A stretch of 64,000 nt of DNA from positions 126,001-190,000 of the forward strand of contig JAQFVV010006453.1 of NCBI GenBank assembly GCA_028023455.1. The letters run 5' to 3'. This document shows, piece by piece, positions 10,235-22,848 of the stretch (position 1 is its first letter; the number at the start of each line of letters is the position of its first letter). This stretch comes from Epiperipatus broadwayi (lineage: Eukaryota > Onychophora > Udeonychophora > Euonychophora > Peripatidae). The notes beneath the pieces were generated by a model. It saw only the letters and a program-made list of their open reading frames with translations. It did no database searches and was not told the origin of the DNA. The translations under genes were made by a program, and so were the position numbers.

Positions 10235-10321
10235 ATGAGTGATAAGACTTGGCCAGGAAGCGAACCCTGAAACAACTGCTTGTAAGGTAGCTGTGCTAAC
10301 CACTCGGACACCAATGCTAGC
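10235..10321 (-). mobile_element. tRNA-derived SINE, copy 1
   Basis: The minus strand shows a tRNA-like fold. It has an A-box 'gtccgagtggttagcac', an anticodon arm with loop cttacaa, and a B-box-like 'gggttcgcttcc'. It matches the copies at 13233, 15029 and 60677, so it is a dispersed element and not a tRNA gene. The acceptor stem is imperfect. Confidence 0.75.
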
Positions 10322-10324
10322 TTT

Positions 10325-10760
10325 CCTCTAATAATTTAGCAGATTTGCAATTCCATAAAAATATTTTTATACACTTATTTGTTCATTTTTATTTATTATG
10401 ATTTTTCATAAGTGTTGTTATCCCTGTTTTCAATCTCAAGAAAAGTTATTGGTTTAGAGCAAATGCTCAGTAAAATCATTTCCTAATACTACATGATAAT
10501 ATAATAATCTAACATGGCTATTTCATAAATTGCAGTGTGAAGGTTCAACTGGTAGACAATAACAAATGAAAGAGATTGATCAAAATGCTGCACTTCTATT
10601 TATAAATTTCTACTCACATGCTTGATTAAATCATCAGCATTACAATTATCACCTTTTTATCTTTAACCTCACATACTCTATAGTTTTGATGGACACACAT
10701 ATTTATATACAAGTCTATCAAAACATCACATGATCACCATTTCCTATGCTTATACAAGCT
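10325..10760. other. No gene seen
   Basis: AT-rich sequence. The end (10717-10745) resembles the flank of the large palindrome at 47384-47780 (shared 'atcacatgat' block). Confidence 0.45.
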
Positions 10761-10823
10761 GTTGTAGCAATAGATGGGGATTTTATGCACAAACTTTCCA
10801 GCATCCATTGATTATTAAAGTGT
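10761..10823 (+). repeat. Fragment of the large palindromic family (47.4 kb)
   Basis: It shares 'gggattttatgcacaaac' and 'agcatccattgatta' with the right arm of the palindrome at 47384-47780. It is a single truncated arm with no coding content. Confidence 0.65.
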
Positions 10824-10829
10824 TCACAT

Positions 10830-12055
10830 AACAATGGTAAATAATCCCATAGGTCAACCTAGTATGACTATGCATAATATATGTAAACTACTAATCAACT
10901 TTGCTCTTAAGAAAAAGTGAAGAAATCAGGAGGAACCTGATATATAAGTATATAAAATTTCTACTGATTGTTGCCTTTGTCAAGATGGCTCAGTTAGTTA
11001 GAGAATTATCTTAAAATTCAATATTTAAAAATATAAGAGTCCATGTTTAATTCCCATTCTAGTATTATCACTGGTCAGGCTAGCAACACCTGAAAAAGAG
11101 AGGAGAATAATACCTCTCAAAATGTTGTTGTGCATATACTAACCCATGTGCTATTACTAATAATTGAATGCAATTGAAAATTTAAATAAAGTTTAATTTT
11201 TCTAAAGACATTCGATACTTAATATTAGATGGTGGATATAGTCCAGTATATAAATGCAATTATAATACCATCATCACAAACCTTCAAGAAAATACTCATT
11301 TACATGTCTAAAATATTATGTGTTTTACAATGTGTTGCTTCTTTTAAATGTAATTTAGTGTGCATGGGTATATTAAAATTTAATATTATATATCACTTAT
11401 CCACAATTTTAAAATTGATACAAAAAAAAAATCACACTTAAATTACTAAAAGACATCTTGGAATCATAAAGATTGTTTCACAAGATATAAAACCTAAATA
11501 ATAATATTATCTTTATATAAGCCAAAAATATTTTTTGCTATATTTATTATTGTGTTTAGAAAGGTCATCACATATTACAATATACAGAATCAACAAATAA
11601 ACTGATTACTTTTTAATAATTGGTATTAAATGGTTTATTCTTAAATAAAGTCAAGAAGTTAACATTTCCTTTCTCCAAAATGCCAAAACAAACTTATCTA
11701 CCTCTTATTTATTATTACTCAATTATTTCTTTACCAATACCATTTTATTAAAAGCTATTGTAATAGTTATAAAGCACAAGTCATTCTACCTGTGGACATG
11801 TTTGTATGTGGTTTCTTAGATATGGTGTATGTAAAAAATGTAACATATTTATATTATATATATCTTCATAAATGTAATAAACACTTTTACAGCACTATTA
11901 GCATTATTTATTTACAAATAAATATAACATATATTTACATGTCTTTCATCTGGAATATTAATTTTTCTGTACTTACAAAAATAAAAAATATATATTAAAC
12001 AATATATGATAAATACCAAATATCTACAAGCCAAAAAAATAATATATTTATATTG
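10830..12055. other. AT-rich DNA with one weak SINE-like patch
   Basis: At about 10985-11060, 'gatggctcagttagttagag' resembles a tRNA A-box region and 'gtttaattccc' lies where a B box would be. The match is poor and I do not call a SINE. The remainder shows no recognisable feature. Confidence 0.4.
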
Positions 12056-12059
12056 TTTT

Positions 12060-12211
12060 TAATATATATTAAGGCTATAACCTTAAAAATATGCACCTAG
12101 ATGTGACAGTAGGGACCTCTACAAATCTTAACACAAGATTAATGACATGTAGAGGTCGCTACTGTCACATCTAGGAACATCGTCTTAAGGTTATATCCTT
12201 AATATATATTA
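12060..12211. mobile_element. Foldback element with ~65-base arms (family X)
   Basis: The arms carry 'aatatatattaagg', 'ctagatgtgacagtag' and 'gacctctaca' with their complements around a short loop. Single-arm relatives occur at 31131-31190 (minus), 52055-52145 and 52353-52440. The palindromic form is therefore one configuration of a dispersed family. It has no coding capacity. Confidence 0.75.
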
Positions 12212-12214
12212 CTT

Positions 12215-13230
12215 ATGTAATGAATATGCATTTAACAAATTATTAATTATATTGTTTTTATCATGTAATGAAAAAGTAGAGTTGAATTGAAACCTGGTAT
12301 ATACAGTCTAACAAATCCTGCTGGAAAACTGTTATTAAATTATATATCTTAATCTTTTTTAAAATTTTCATATAAATTACAGTAACATTGAATAAATGTG
12401 GACATGATAGCATATGACCATGAAAATATATAAACTCACCGAATTAATGTGAAGTTTAAGGATAACCCGAATTTCAATAATTCCAAATTTAGAGAAAGAT
12501 TGTGAATTTTTTTTTTTTTATAAATGAGTAGATACATTCTGAATATATATAATTTTCACTGTATGGTTAATATAATAACATCGAAATATAAAGCCTGCTA
12601 CAATATTCTTTTTCTATATTGAGAATACAACTTGAATCCCATTTTTTTTTTGTTTTTAAATGTCATACACAGTTACAGATTTCACACATCTTAAGAATAT
12701 GTTTAATCTCTTTATACAAATGTCTTACAAATATTAAACTCTGACCACATAGTTTTTTTTTAGCTGGCTGATGTAATAATGTAATGATATTAAAATTTGT
12801 CATATTTTTTTTTTTTTCATTTATGCTGAAAATAAATTTTTAATACATATAGTATAAGGATAAGTTTACCTTTTTTGATTAAAATATATTATAGATATTG
12901 TCATTAAAAATTACCACCATATTTTTTATGTTTTCATTTATTTATTTTATATGTCATGTAATGATGGGATTCAATATGTAGTGCAGATAGTTACACACCA
13001 TAAATATAAATATACTTTTACCTGATTTTTTAATAATTCTATATTCTCACTGACATATGCAAATAGAAGAACTGTAAACTTTGTGTGTGTTTTTGTAAAG
13101 CTATGTTCACTAATCTAAAAATGCTTGAAAAATGGAAGAGTTCAAATTCATGTGTTTCAAAATACTGATAATCTATCTGTATTATATGTATAATAATTAA
13201 TATTGTTAAATTGATAATCACCAAAACCAA
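12215..13230. other. No gene seen
   Basis: Very AT-rich with several T-runs of 8-12 bases. No element was recognised. Confidence 0.5.
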
Positions 13231-13232
13231 TT

Positions 13233-13340
13233 CGACAAGCATTGGTGGTCGAGAAGTCAGCGACAGCTGCTTTACAAGCAGTTGTCTCAGGTTAGCGGGT
13301 TTGCTTCCCGACTGATGCCATGACACATGAGAAAAAAAAA
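13233..13340 (+). mobile_element. tRNA-derived SINE, copy 2
   Basis: A tRNA-like head has the A-box region 'ggtggtcgagaagtcagc', an anticodon arm ctgc/gcag with loop tttacaa (UAC anticodon, valine-like) and a T-arm-like 'cgggtttgcttcccga'. It is followed by 'tgccatgacacatgag' and an A-run. The A tail and close relatives show retroposition. Confidence 0.78.
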
Positions 13341-13344
13341 ATTA

Positions 13345-15010
13345 CTAAAGATTTTTTCTTTATTGGCCAATAAAGTATATATTAATTATTAATCCTATCT
13401 ACAAATTATATTCACAAAACATTAAAATCTTTCTGTAGATCACCTTTTACGGATTTTTACTTTTGTAAAATAAAAAGAATTTTTTTTTTACCGTAGTATA
13501 TATGCATTTCAATTTTTTTTAACTCTATTATTTTAGTTTTTCAATCTAAGATCTATGTCAAAAATTTGTTTGAAATATATTTCCATAAGTAATATACATT
13601 TATTTCATTGTTACATTTTGATTTACAAGTGTCTACATGACTCCACCTACAACTTTGACACCACCCACTCTAGATAAATCCAGCAATGATTATCACTGAT
13701 CATTTACTAAACTAAAGATTGTCTCCTGCCCAGATATAAATTATAAACCTGTTAAATTTAACACATCTGATTTTTTAATTAAATACACTCGGAGTTATCA
13801 ACCTTTGTTTTTCCCATGTGTAATATCTTTTATAAATGAATTAAATAATCTCCATACTATCACTCATTCTTTTCAAATCATATAAATAAACCTACATCTT
13901 GGGGATCATTTATTTTTATTGTATTATGTGATGGTGATGAGGCTATTGTTTATTTTATTATTTGTCAAATTTGAAGTATATAACTTAAATTTTTATTTGA
14001 ACTATGCTTTTTATTTAAATTTTTTACTAATTTAACTACAGACTTTGGTTTCACATTGTGTATTGTACACTATTTTTAAATAAAAATAATATATACAATT
14101 TGTTTGCCTTTGATAACTTAATTTCACAATTAAATTATACATTTATATTTAGAAGATATTAGAGTTATATACAGAAAATATATTAAAATAATTATATATA
14201 ATATTAAAAATGCCCAATGTTTTTAAATCACCAGCACATCGGTTTTCAAACTGGAACTTTGTGAAAATTTTTATTTATGAGATTGTCATTCATATACAGT
14301 GTGTAGTTTGGTAGAAAATTGGATTAAAGTTCAACCCATTTCTCTCAATGCTTCAATATCATATTCTTTAACTGTCATTTTCAAAGTTTGGCCATTGAGG
14401 AATTAACTATTTGATTTTTTATGCACTGATGGTTAAGCATATTTGCAAAAGAGCAGAGTAAAGGTACCTGAGTAAATAAACAAAATACCTTTTAAGTTGA
14501 TTTATTGAAAGAATAGTATTTAATATACCTCTAGCCTGTTCAAACTCCACAAACTTTTCAATGTAATTAACGACAGTTTGTAAGTTGTGGCACATACTAT
14601 GCTGTTACTCAATCCTGATTCTTTGAGAAATGTGTTCAATGCTGATGTAAGAGATAAAGATATTATGCATTGTAGTTAGAATAGTAATAAGTACTATATG
14701 CAATGCATATAAAACTAATTAAAGCTGAAATCTTTTTAATAATGTTTTTTGAAATCCACAACAAATTTAAAAAAGAAACTTTTTTTTCTAATCATCAAAT
14801 GGCATTTTATTTTTAAGAGAAATAAACTTTTAAAATTTTACTTCTACTTCTGTTTCAGCTTAATTAAAATTTGTTCTTACTTTTTAACTCTTGGCATAGT
14901 TGTAAATGACTTAAATTTTATCTTCTAAATGTAAAAGCTGATTATTTTACAACATTTTGCAATACACTATATAAATACATATAATTTGTAGTTTTGATGG
15001 CAGAATACTG
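13345..15010. other. No gene seen
   Basis: Strongly AT-rich sequence without long open frames or recognised repeats. Confidence 0.5.
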
Positions 15011-15012
15011 TT

Positions 15013-15148
15013 AAATCATGTTCATTATGTCAAGCATTGTTGGTCGAGAGGTCAGCGATGGCTGCTTTACAAGCAGTCATCCCGGTTTAGCGGGTTCGCT
15101 TCCTGGATGATGCTATGACACATGGGAAAAAAAATCATATTCATTATC
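15013..15148 (+). mobile_element. tRNA-derived SINE, copy 3, with target-site duplication
   Basis: The body (15029-15130) matches copy 2. It has a tRNA-Val(UAC)-like head with anticodon loop tttacaa, a B-box-like 'gcgggttcgcttcctgg', the tail 'atgacacatggg' and an A-run. It is flanked by near-identical direct repeats 'aaatcatgttcattatgt' (15013-15030) and 'aaatcatattcattatct' (15131-15148), the expected signature of LINE-driven insertion. Confidence 0.82.
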
Positions 15149-15294
15149 TTTATCTCTGTTATACAAATGCAAAGCATAATCATTTATATTATCAGCCTTA
15201 GATCCCTACAAAGATAGCAAATTTAGCAAGTATTTTAAACAAGAGTGAAATTGACTACATATCGGACACAGATATAACTTCTTTTTATACAGCT

Positions 15295-15415
15295 AGACCA
15301 TGATTAAATGGAAGACTTTATCTTTATTCATTTTAATATTATAACAATAAACAACCATAAGTTTTATGTTAACAATCAACCTTTAAGCTATCAACAATCT
15401 CAACCTGTAGTCAAG
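15295..15415 (+). repeat. Direct repeat, left copy
   Basis: It ends with 'aagctatcaacaatctcaac' and 'ctgtag', and is a diverged duplicate of 15735-15836. The two copies flank the palindromic element at 15461-15735. They may be parts of a larger composite element. Confidence 0.6.
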
Positions 15416-15460
15416 GCAACATCATTAAACAACAAAGGTGGCGCCACCATTATCTACAGA

Positions 15461-15735
15461 CTGATATGTTTATATAGACACTAAAGATTGTAACTTGACC
15501 AAGGAGTGTAAGATTAATAATGCAAAGAAGTTTAATTAACCAAACCTCATTAATCAGGCAAATAAATCCTGATTTGAGAGCAGTCTGACTAATAAATATG
15601 AAAGTTATAATTGATATCTGCTTTCAGATCAGGATATATTTGCATGATTAATGAGGGTTGGTTAAACATCTTTGTATTATTAATCTCACACTCCTTGTCA
15701 AGTTGTAATGTTTAGTGTCTATATAAACATATCAG
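15461..15735. mobile_element. Foldback element with ~115-base arms (family Y)
   Basis: The left arm starts 'ctgatatgtttatataga' and the right arm ends with its complement. Inner matches include 'ggagtgt', 'ttaaccaaacctcattaatca' against 'tgattaatgagggttggtta', and 'aatcctgat'. A single-arm relative lies at 51267-51328. It is a non-coding MITE-like element with moderately diverged arms. Confidence 0.75.
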
Positions 15736-15764
15736 GTTATGGTTAAATTGAGTACCATCTTTAT

Positions 15765-15961
15765 TGCTTTAATAAGTTTATAAAAGTAGTTCACAACAAA
15801 GCAATCCTTAAGCTATCAACAATCTCAACCTGTAGGATTTTTTTTTTTTTTGCTATTTTTGCTAAATAGCAAAAAAAAAAAAAAAAAAATCCTACAGGTT
15901 GAGATTGTTGATAGCTTAAGGATTGCTTTGTTGTGAACTACTTTTATAAACTTATTAAAGC
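15765..15961. repeat. Essentially perfect ~197-base palindrome
   Basis: The left arm is about 90 bases of the direct repeat (15735-15836) plus a T-run. It is followed by a short gctattt/aaatagc hairpin, an A-run and an apparently identical inverted arm. Perfect identity contrasts with the diverged hairpins nearby. It may be a very recent fold-back duplication or an assembly or strand-switching artefact. Confidence 0.75.
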
Positions 15962-15999
15962 CTTGAGTAATTGGCTTTATTGTCTTAGTAAAGAATTGC

Positions 16000-18900
16000 A
16001 TGTAATATTGATGAATATAACATTTTTTAATACTGCACACATAGTTTTTAGTCTAAACAATTTAACAGAATTCTATTAAATCATATTTACTATTACTGCT
16101 TCTGCTACAGTGGTGTGTGAATGTCAAAATATCCATATTCATTTGAAGTCTCATATATATATTGCTTAAATAATAAATGGAATAATGCTCAAGGTTAAAT
16201 GGATTTAATAGTAGCAATACTTAGACAATCTCAATATCAATAACTAATGGGCACAACCATTATATGTTAAAATTTAATTGGGTCTCTTTTTTTATCAAAT
16301 GAACTATATCAATCTCTATTATCATTCTCATTGAGATCAATAATACCACCAGAAGTAAAATTCAGGTGTCTCCTTCAATACTATACTATAATAGACTGGG
16401 TAAAATCGTTCAAGATATCTGAACACACAAAATTATATCAATTATAGCATATCAAAAAAAAACCATGCATTTTGAACTTTTCTTTTTTAAAAGTGCAACT
16501 ACATTTTTTTATGCCACCCCCCTCCACAAAACTAATCTTAGAAGGAAAATACACAGGATAAAATACATATTAGCTTAATTATAAGAAATACAACAATTTA
16601 AAGCAATAATATAATACTTTAATGAATACTAGACAATCAGTATAACATTTAGCCAGAATAGTAAATACTGACATTGTGTTTAAATGGGTATTATGTGTGT
16701 GCATGGAAGTTATATCTTCAAAACATAATCAATTCAAAAAGTAAAATATTTGAATTGATTTTATTATTATTTAACTAATGAATTATTTTAATAAGTTTGT
16801 CAATTTAGAATTATGAGAACTTTAAAATTTAATAAAATAAATTATTTTATTTAATATCCTAATATTATAAAACATTTAGTTACAAAATAAACAATTGTAT
16901 ATTTTATTTGCGAACAATCAATGTAATTAGGTATTTAATATTAACATATAACACTTTAAAATCTTTATTTTAATATATTGTCTCGAAATTTGATGGTTTT
17001 AAATTCACCAAACCTTGAAACTCGCTTGCTCCCAATAGTTACCATAGCAATAAAGCGCATTTCCCCCATACAAATCTGAAAAGTGAGGTATTGTGAGTAA
17101 TATTTGATGTTGATATTACAGGCCATATGGTAATCAGCTATAAATATAACTACCCATCAAATTTGAGTAGTCTTACCTAAATTTCAGTGTAGTAAGGACC
17201 TTACAGAAATGTTTTTTATCATCAAATCAAATGGAGAAATTAAAACATCAGCAGCTTCTATCATCAAATGCCGTTTTAAAAGAAAACATTTAATATTTTG
17301 AGTCATTAATTGAAATTGTAAAATCACTTAAGGAATTCTACTGTATGTAATAAGATTTCTTGATCACTTGTATCTTCTTTAAAATTAAAATAACTTGCTG
17401 TAAATGATATTGGCTATCTCTCTAAGAATCACCTTGAATATTACAATCATTATAGAAACTCATAGATCAGCATATTGTGAAAATATATATTTATAAGAAC
17501 TGCTTAAAACTACAAAGCAGTTTCGTTCATTGAAATTTGACGCTGGTGATTACTTATTATTTTTGTTTGATCCATATCTAGCTAAAGTCATCAAATTACA
17601 TAAGCCTATGAATTATTAAAATTTCTATGTTATGAGTGCAGAATCTTACCTATATCTTTGTGTATCATATATTGCAACAACTGATGAATTAAAATCTTTC
17701 TTTTAAGCTGAATGGTACCACAAGTACAATCTTAGCTAAAGAATAGCGAATTAAAATAGACAAACATTTTATATTTTGTAAAACAATTAAGAAATTACAA
17801 ATTACAAAAGTTTATACTTACAAATAGGGAATACAAATAATAATTGTGATTTGTTCAAAGTCATAGAAAATCATCTTATTCAATCTTGGTTATAAGTTTC
17901 AACCTCTGAAGGAATTCACTATATCATCTGAATTAAGTGTTACTCATATATTTGTAAATTTATTATTGGTATAACTCTAATGATATTCAGGTATGATTGA
18001 AATTTTAAAATGCACCTGAATAAACTTTCTAATATTTATTTAAGATTGGGCATCATCCATTCACAGAGATCATATAGTTAATTTTATTATTGATTTGTTT
18101 GAATATTTTAAATGTTCTGTTTGTAAATTAAATAAAGTTCTCATCAGAATATTAGTATAATAAAGATACAGATAAATGTTTTAGATTACTAGTGCAATTG
18201 GGTATAGATGTGCATCACTGGTTTTGGAGATATGTTTGTACTAAGATTTAAGATAATATACAAGATGCTATAGCTCTGTTAATATTAATTTATTATTTGC
18301 TTTATTGCTCCTTGTAAGTGACCTCTTATCTTCTGCAATCCAGGTATCTTTAATCAATAAAGAAAACCTATTCCATTTACCCAGAAAATGGTCATGTGAT
18401 CTACAAAATCCCATGCACTATAATAAAATACTCTCATGGTGGTGATACTTGCAATCATTATTAGTAAGTGGAGGTAGACTCCTAACAAAATATTTGAAAT
18501 TTAGATGTTATAAGCCAGAAAGCATAACAAGTCATGCTCCTCAGCATATTGTAACGATCATATTTGTGCATTCATGCAACAAAATCCAGAGACCAAGCAA
18601 ATTACACCAAAGCTGATCTAGTTGAAGTGGTGAGACCTCAAATCTGATGATACTTTAACTCATTTACCGGCACTCCATGATTTATTCCCCAATGAATGAC
18701 ATGAGATTACACTTGGTCTCAATTTCTTCAGTGAGCTGGCTGAGCACAGAAACATGAGACTCAGGGGAAAAATTAATAACTTAACTATAATTAAAGATCA
18801 AAGGAACTACTCAACATGCTAACTTAACTAAAGAAATGCATAGAATTAATAATAAGAATTTGGATGATTTGGTATGGATTGCAATAAATGACATTATACA

Positions 18901-20420
18901 ATGATAAATTTTAAATATGTTTAGTAGTGTAATGATTAAATATTTTTTTTAATAAAACAAAAAAATATATAATTATTTAGAATTTGTTGAATGGATTATG
19001 CATGCAAGCATTGCAATAATGATGAGATGGGCAATGATCAAGTGATCTCATCTTGATATGCAATGCAATTTATATTTTTACCTGTAGTCTATAACTATGC
19101 CTAATATTGTGATGTGCCAATCTATTCTTTAGGTTTGCTAATGGCAAGTTAGACATCTACCAGGATGATGCAGATAAAGAGAGTGATCAGCTACTGATTT
19201 TACTATATTATTAATGAGCAATTAAATATGCTCAAAATACTGATTCACTAGGTAAAACCAGATTCCAAGTTCAGGCTAATTCTGAAGTTTACTAATGAGA
19301 AGGAAATGAACTGGTTACTGTAGATTGGTGTCTGAGACTATAGTGCTAAAATATTAAAATTTCAGATCACGGTGCAAATGTGCAATTGCTCACAGGCTTC
19401 AATACCTAGTACTTGGTGCCCTAGGACCAAACAACTTGCTACATTAATAAAAAATATTAGTTCAGGAACTTAGATTGGTGACGCAAATGTTCTAACCTTA
19501 AACTCGGTAATGAGTTTGGTGTTTTAAACTTGAAAGGAGATAGATGGGAGCAGCTTCAACTGCTAGCCCATCAGACATAGCAAGATGTTAATGCACATGA
19601 TGTACTTAATAAAGACACACTCGCAATGCTTAATATAAATAATTAAGTAATGCATCTAAATATACATATAGTTTCAGTCTGCTGAAACTAATGTGACCCA
19701 GCTCATAAAATAGCATATAATATTTATGCTAAGAAAGGATTGACTAAATATTAATCTAGTTTATATATATTGAACCTGTATATCATTATTTATAATCAAT
19801 TAGGGAAGAGAAAGCATATTTCAAGCCTTACAACATTTACAAATATGCTTTTCATATCATCCGTGGTCATTATCTAACTAATAGATATAATCATGATTTA
19901 ACTGATTAACCAAACCTTAATAAACATACTATAAATATTAAAATAACTAAATATAGATAACAATGAGCACATAGTGATCTGTTGCTATTTCATAAAATAG
20001 GATTTTGAAGCAGCAATTTTTATCAGCAAAAGAGCAATGATAATTTTAGACTGGAGAGCTTCTAATTGTCTCATGCAAAAGTTTATTAATTTAACCACTC
20101 ACTGCCTTGAAACATTGGCATATCATAACATATAAAATCAATAAATGAAATAAAATAATCAATAGAAAGATAGGCATGGCCACAGATTATAATGAGAAAT
20201 CAAATAATAACTGAGTACAGTTATTACAAGTTTGAGAATTGAATTATAGGATTTAATTCGCAGGCAAGTGTACATTTTAATTTTAGAATGTTTAGATTTA
20301 AAAAAAAATTGTAATTTAAAAGGCATTAAATTCTTTAAATGAATGTTCACAGGTGACCATAGCTAGCTTAATATTTTAGTGACAGTTTAGAGATGAATTT
20401 AAAGAGCTCTGTGTTTTATG
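16000..20420. other. Long stretch without a recognised gene
   Basis: Mostly AT-rich single-copy-looking sequence. Between about 18330 and 19640 base composition is less extreme and short coding-like strings appear in several frames. None is continuous, and I could not assign a family. No inverted or direct repeat stands out. Confidence 0.45.
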
Positions 20421-20655
20421 AAGATTTTACCAATTTCTTCTTGAAGCTTGGTCATACAGCACTTGTAGTAAGCATTGTAGCACTCTCCTCTTGAGATGGG
20501 TCTTTGATGATGAAGTTCTCCCTTGGCACCAGACTGTATCTGGACTCTCCATCCTGGTGGAAGTACTGATCATGCTGTGGCCACATGCAGGATGGGTTAA
20601 CAGGCAACCATGGAAGAATGGCAAATTTGTGGCCTTGCTAGCTGCTCATTCTAAA
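20395..20655 (-). pseudogene. Unidentified coding-like patch, one frameshift
   Basis: On the minus strand this patch is distinctly richer in G+C than its surroundings. One frame reads PWLPVNPSCMWPQHDQYF then SRYSLVPRENFIIKDPSQEE. A frame change near 20475-20485 continues as CYNAYYKCCMTKLQEEIGKI to a stop near 20399. An in-frame stop lies just upstream of the readable part. This looks like a degraded exon, a processed pseudogene or a captured gene fragment. I do not recognise the protein. Open frames on the other strand at this spot are probably shadows. Confidence 0.45.
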
Positions 20656-20659
20656 ATTA

Positions 20660-21310
20660 CAACTGACATAGCTTCGTGCCACAACACACTTAAATTATAG
20701 AATATATAACTTTTACAGTGCCAAAATATAGGATTTATATACTATTTTTTACCCCTATATTACATTTTTCCACAAGCTAGGTTTGCAGCTTAAAAATCCA
20801 TTAGATTGTTTACAAGTTTTACTTACTGTTACAAAATTTAGCTTTTCTATTATTCAATTTTGTAATCACACAATTTCATCTTAGTTTAGTCAACTCAATC
20901 TCCAATAATATAGAAAAATAGTGCTGCTTGATTGAGTTTGCTTTTAATAAGTTGTACATTAAAATTTGTTATTGTAAATTTATATTTAGCCAGCACACAA
21001 TTTTAAAACAGATATGTGTGGCATGGTTTCAGTTAACAAGATTGATTTTTAAATTTAGAAATTAACAAATTATTATAAACATTCCATTATATATGTATGG
21101 TGGTCACAGATGAAATTGTACATATATATGCGATCCTTAAGAAAAATAAAATAACTTATATGCATAAATTTATAATCATTAAAGATTTAACATTTAAATT
21201 TAAATATGCTGTAGCGTCATTAAACCTATTACATGTTACAGCTTATCCTTGCATATATATATAAGTGTGATGATACATATATAACGATGTTCAATGGATA
21301 TATCTTTAAA
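20660..21310. other. No gene seen
   Basis: AT-rich sequence with no recognisable element. Confidence 0.5.
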
Positions 21311-21402
21311 CAGATATACAGATATGTAGATATATATACCAGTACTAACTTTAAACCCCATCGAGTGCATATATATTTATATATATCTACATATCTGTAT
21401 AT
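21310..21402. repeat. Short inverted repeat
   Basis: 'atacagatatgtagatatat' and its complement flank a 40-base loop. Its AT-rich, simple-sequence character makes it less convincing as an element than the other palindromes. Confidence 0.5.
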
Positions 21403-21644
21403 TGATAAATGTTAGCTTAGATAAGCATCTCATGCAATAAAAAATTATTTTCAAGTAAATTACTTCAATTCAAAAATGTGCTTGATGTTGTAACTTATAT
21501 TCATAAAAATAATTTGACCATTTCATACCCAGATTTGAGCATATCATTAAGAATATTACTAACTCTTCCTACAAGTGTTGCTATTAGAGAAAGTGATCAT
21601 TTTTGAAATTAAAAATTATAAAAAGATTGTCTGGTAAATTTATT

Positions 21645-21742
21645 AGAGCTCCCAAAATAAGCTCTTATCAAATGTTGCAGAGTATCCTCAATCCCAGACC
21701 GGTTATTTAGCAAAGCTTGTTAAGAGTTTATTTTGTGAGCTC
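21645..21742. repeat. Short inverted repeat
   Basis: 'agagctcccaaaataagctc' at the left and 'gagtttattttgtgagctct' at the right form imperfect arms of about 24 bases around a 50-base loop. Confidence 0.55.
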
Positions 21743-21749
21743 TATATAT

Positions 21750-22730
21750 AACATTTGTAAATACAAGCTTATTAAATTAGGTCATGTGATATCTGACTTG
21801 ATTTTTTTGTAATTTGTCAGTGATAGCTAAGTGATATTATATCTATATTTAGTTCTGTAAAAGCTCAGAAAATAAATTTATAATTATGTAATATTTTTTT
21901 CATTATTATCTTCAATACAACATTAAAATGTATAAAAATCACATAGAATTTGTTTTATTTTTTTAAGGGGGGAGGGGCACCAAATATTGTTTTGTGTAAA
22001 GGTACTGATGACCATTTCTCCGTCCCTGATGAATAAATTTCTTTATTTATGGCTAGCAAATTAACTCTCTCCTTCCCAGATTATATATAATTTAATCAAT
22101 TAATACTCTCAGAGTTCTTATTTAACTATAAGTGATTATTTTTAAGAAATCAGAACTCATAAACTTTTAAACATTCTATTGATTAGATTAAGATATCGAA
22201 GGGATTTTGTTAAACCTATGATGCCTTACTAAAGAATATTTTTAAATAGAAAATTGAAAATAGGAATAGTACAAATAAATGCAGTAACAAAAATTTATTT
22301 AAATAAGGTGTAAGTATGACCAAATTGTACTAAAGTATGGAGATGATGGTGATGACTTCAATTAATAAAAACAACCATATAATCAACAATAACAATTAAT
22401 TTACTAATTATAAACAATTGTATTAAATAGTCAATAATAAACATAATTATAACAAAAGTTCTCTAAACATTTTCGAATAATATTGCACTACTCTATTTAC
22501 TCAACATTTAATAATGGATTACAATTATCAGTGCTATTAAAGGGCTGCAAACATAGCACTCTATCGGAGCAACTTGTACAATATTTATTCAAAGCCTGAA
22601 CATTAATTATGGATGGATTTAGGAATGTTTTATTGCATCTTTTAAAAAGACAACAAAGGCTCTATTTAAGATATCAGCTGGATTGCTTATTGCTGTTGTT
22701 TTAAATAATTTTTTAAAACTTTATTTTAAA
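21750..22730. other. No gene seen
   Basis: AT-rich sequence with no recognised element. A two-copy direct repeat of about 30 bases ('gatgaaaacactt...gaatgcg') lies just right of it at about 22747-22801. Confidence 0.5.
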
Positions 22731-22848
22731 AGGGTTGCGCTTAACGATGAAAACACTTATAGCGAATGCGAGAAGAGATGAAAACACTTGTAGGGAATGC
22801 GCTTTTGTCAACAAAGTGATCTCTTCCTACTCTAGATTGTTTAGATTA

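Noticed and set aside
18330-19640. Possible decayed retrotransposon or gene, from less extreme base composition
   Set aside because: No frame stays readable long enough and no motif could be named, so it is noted only as unassigned.
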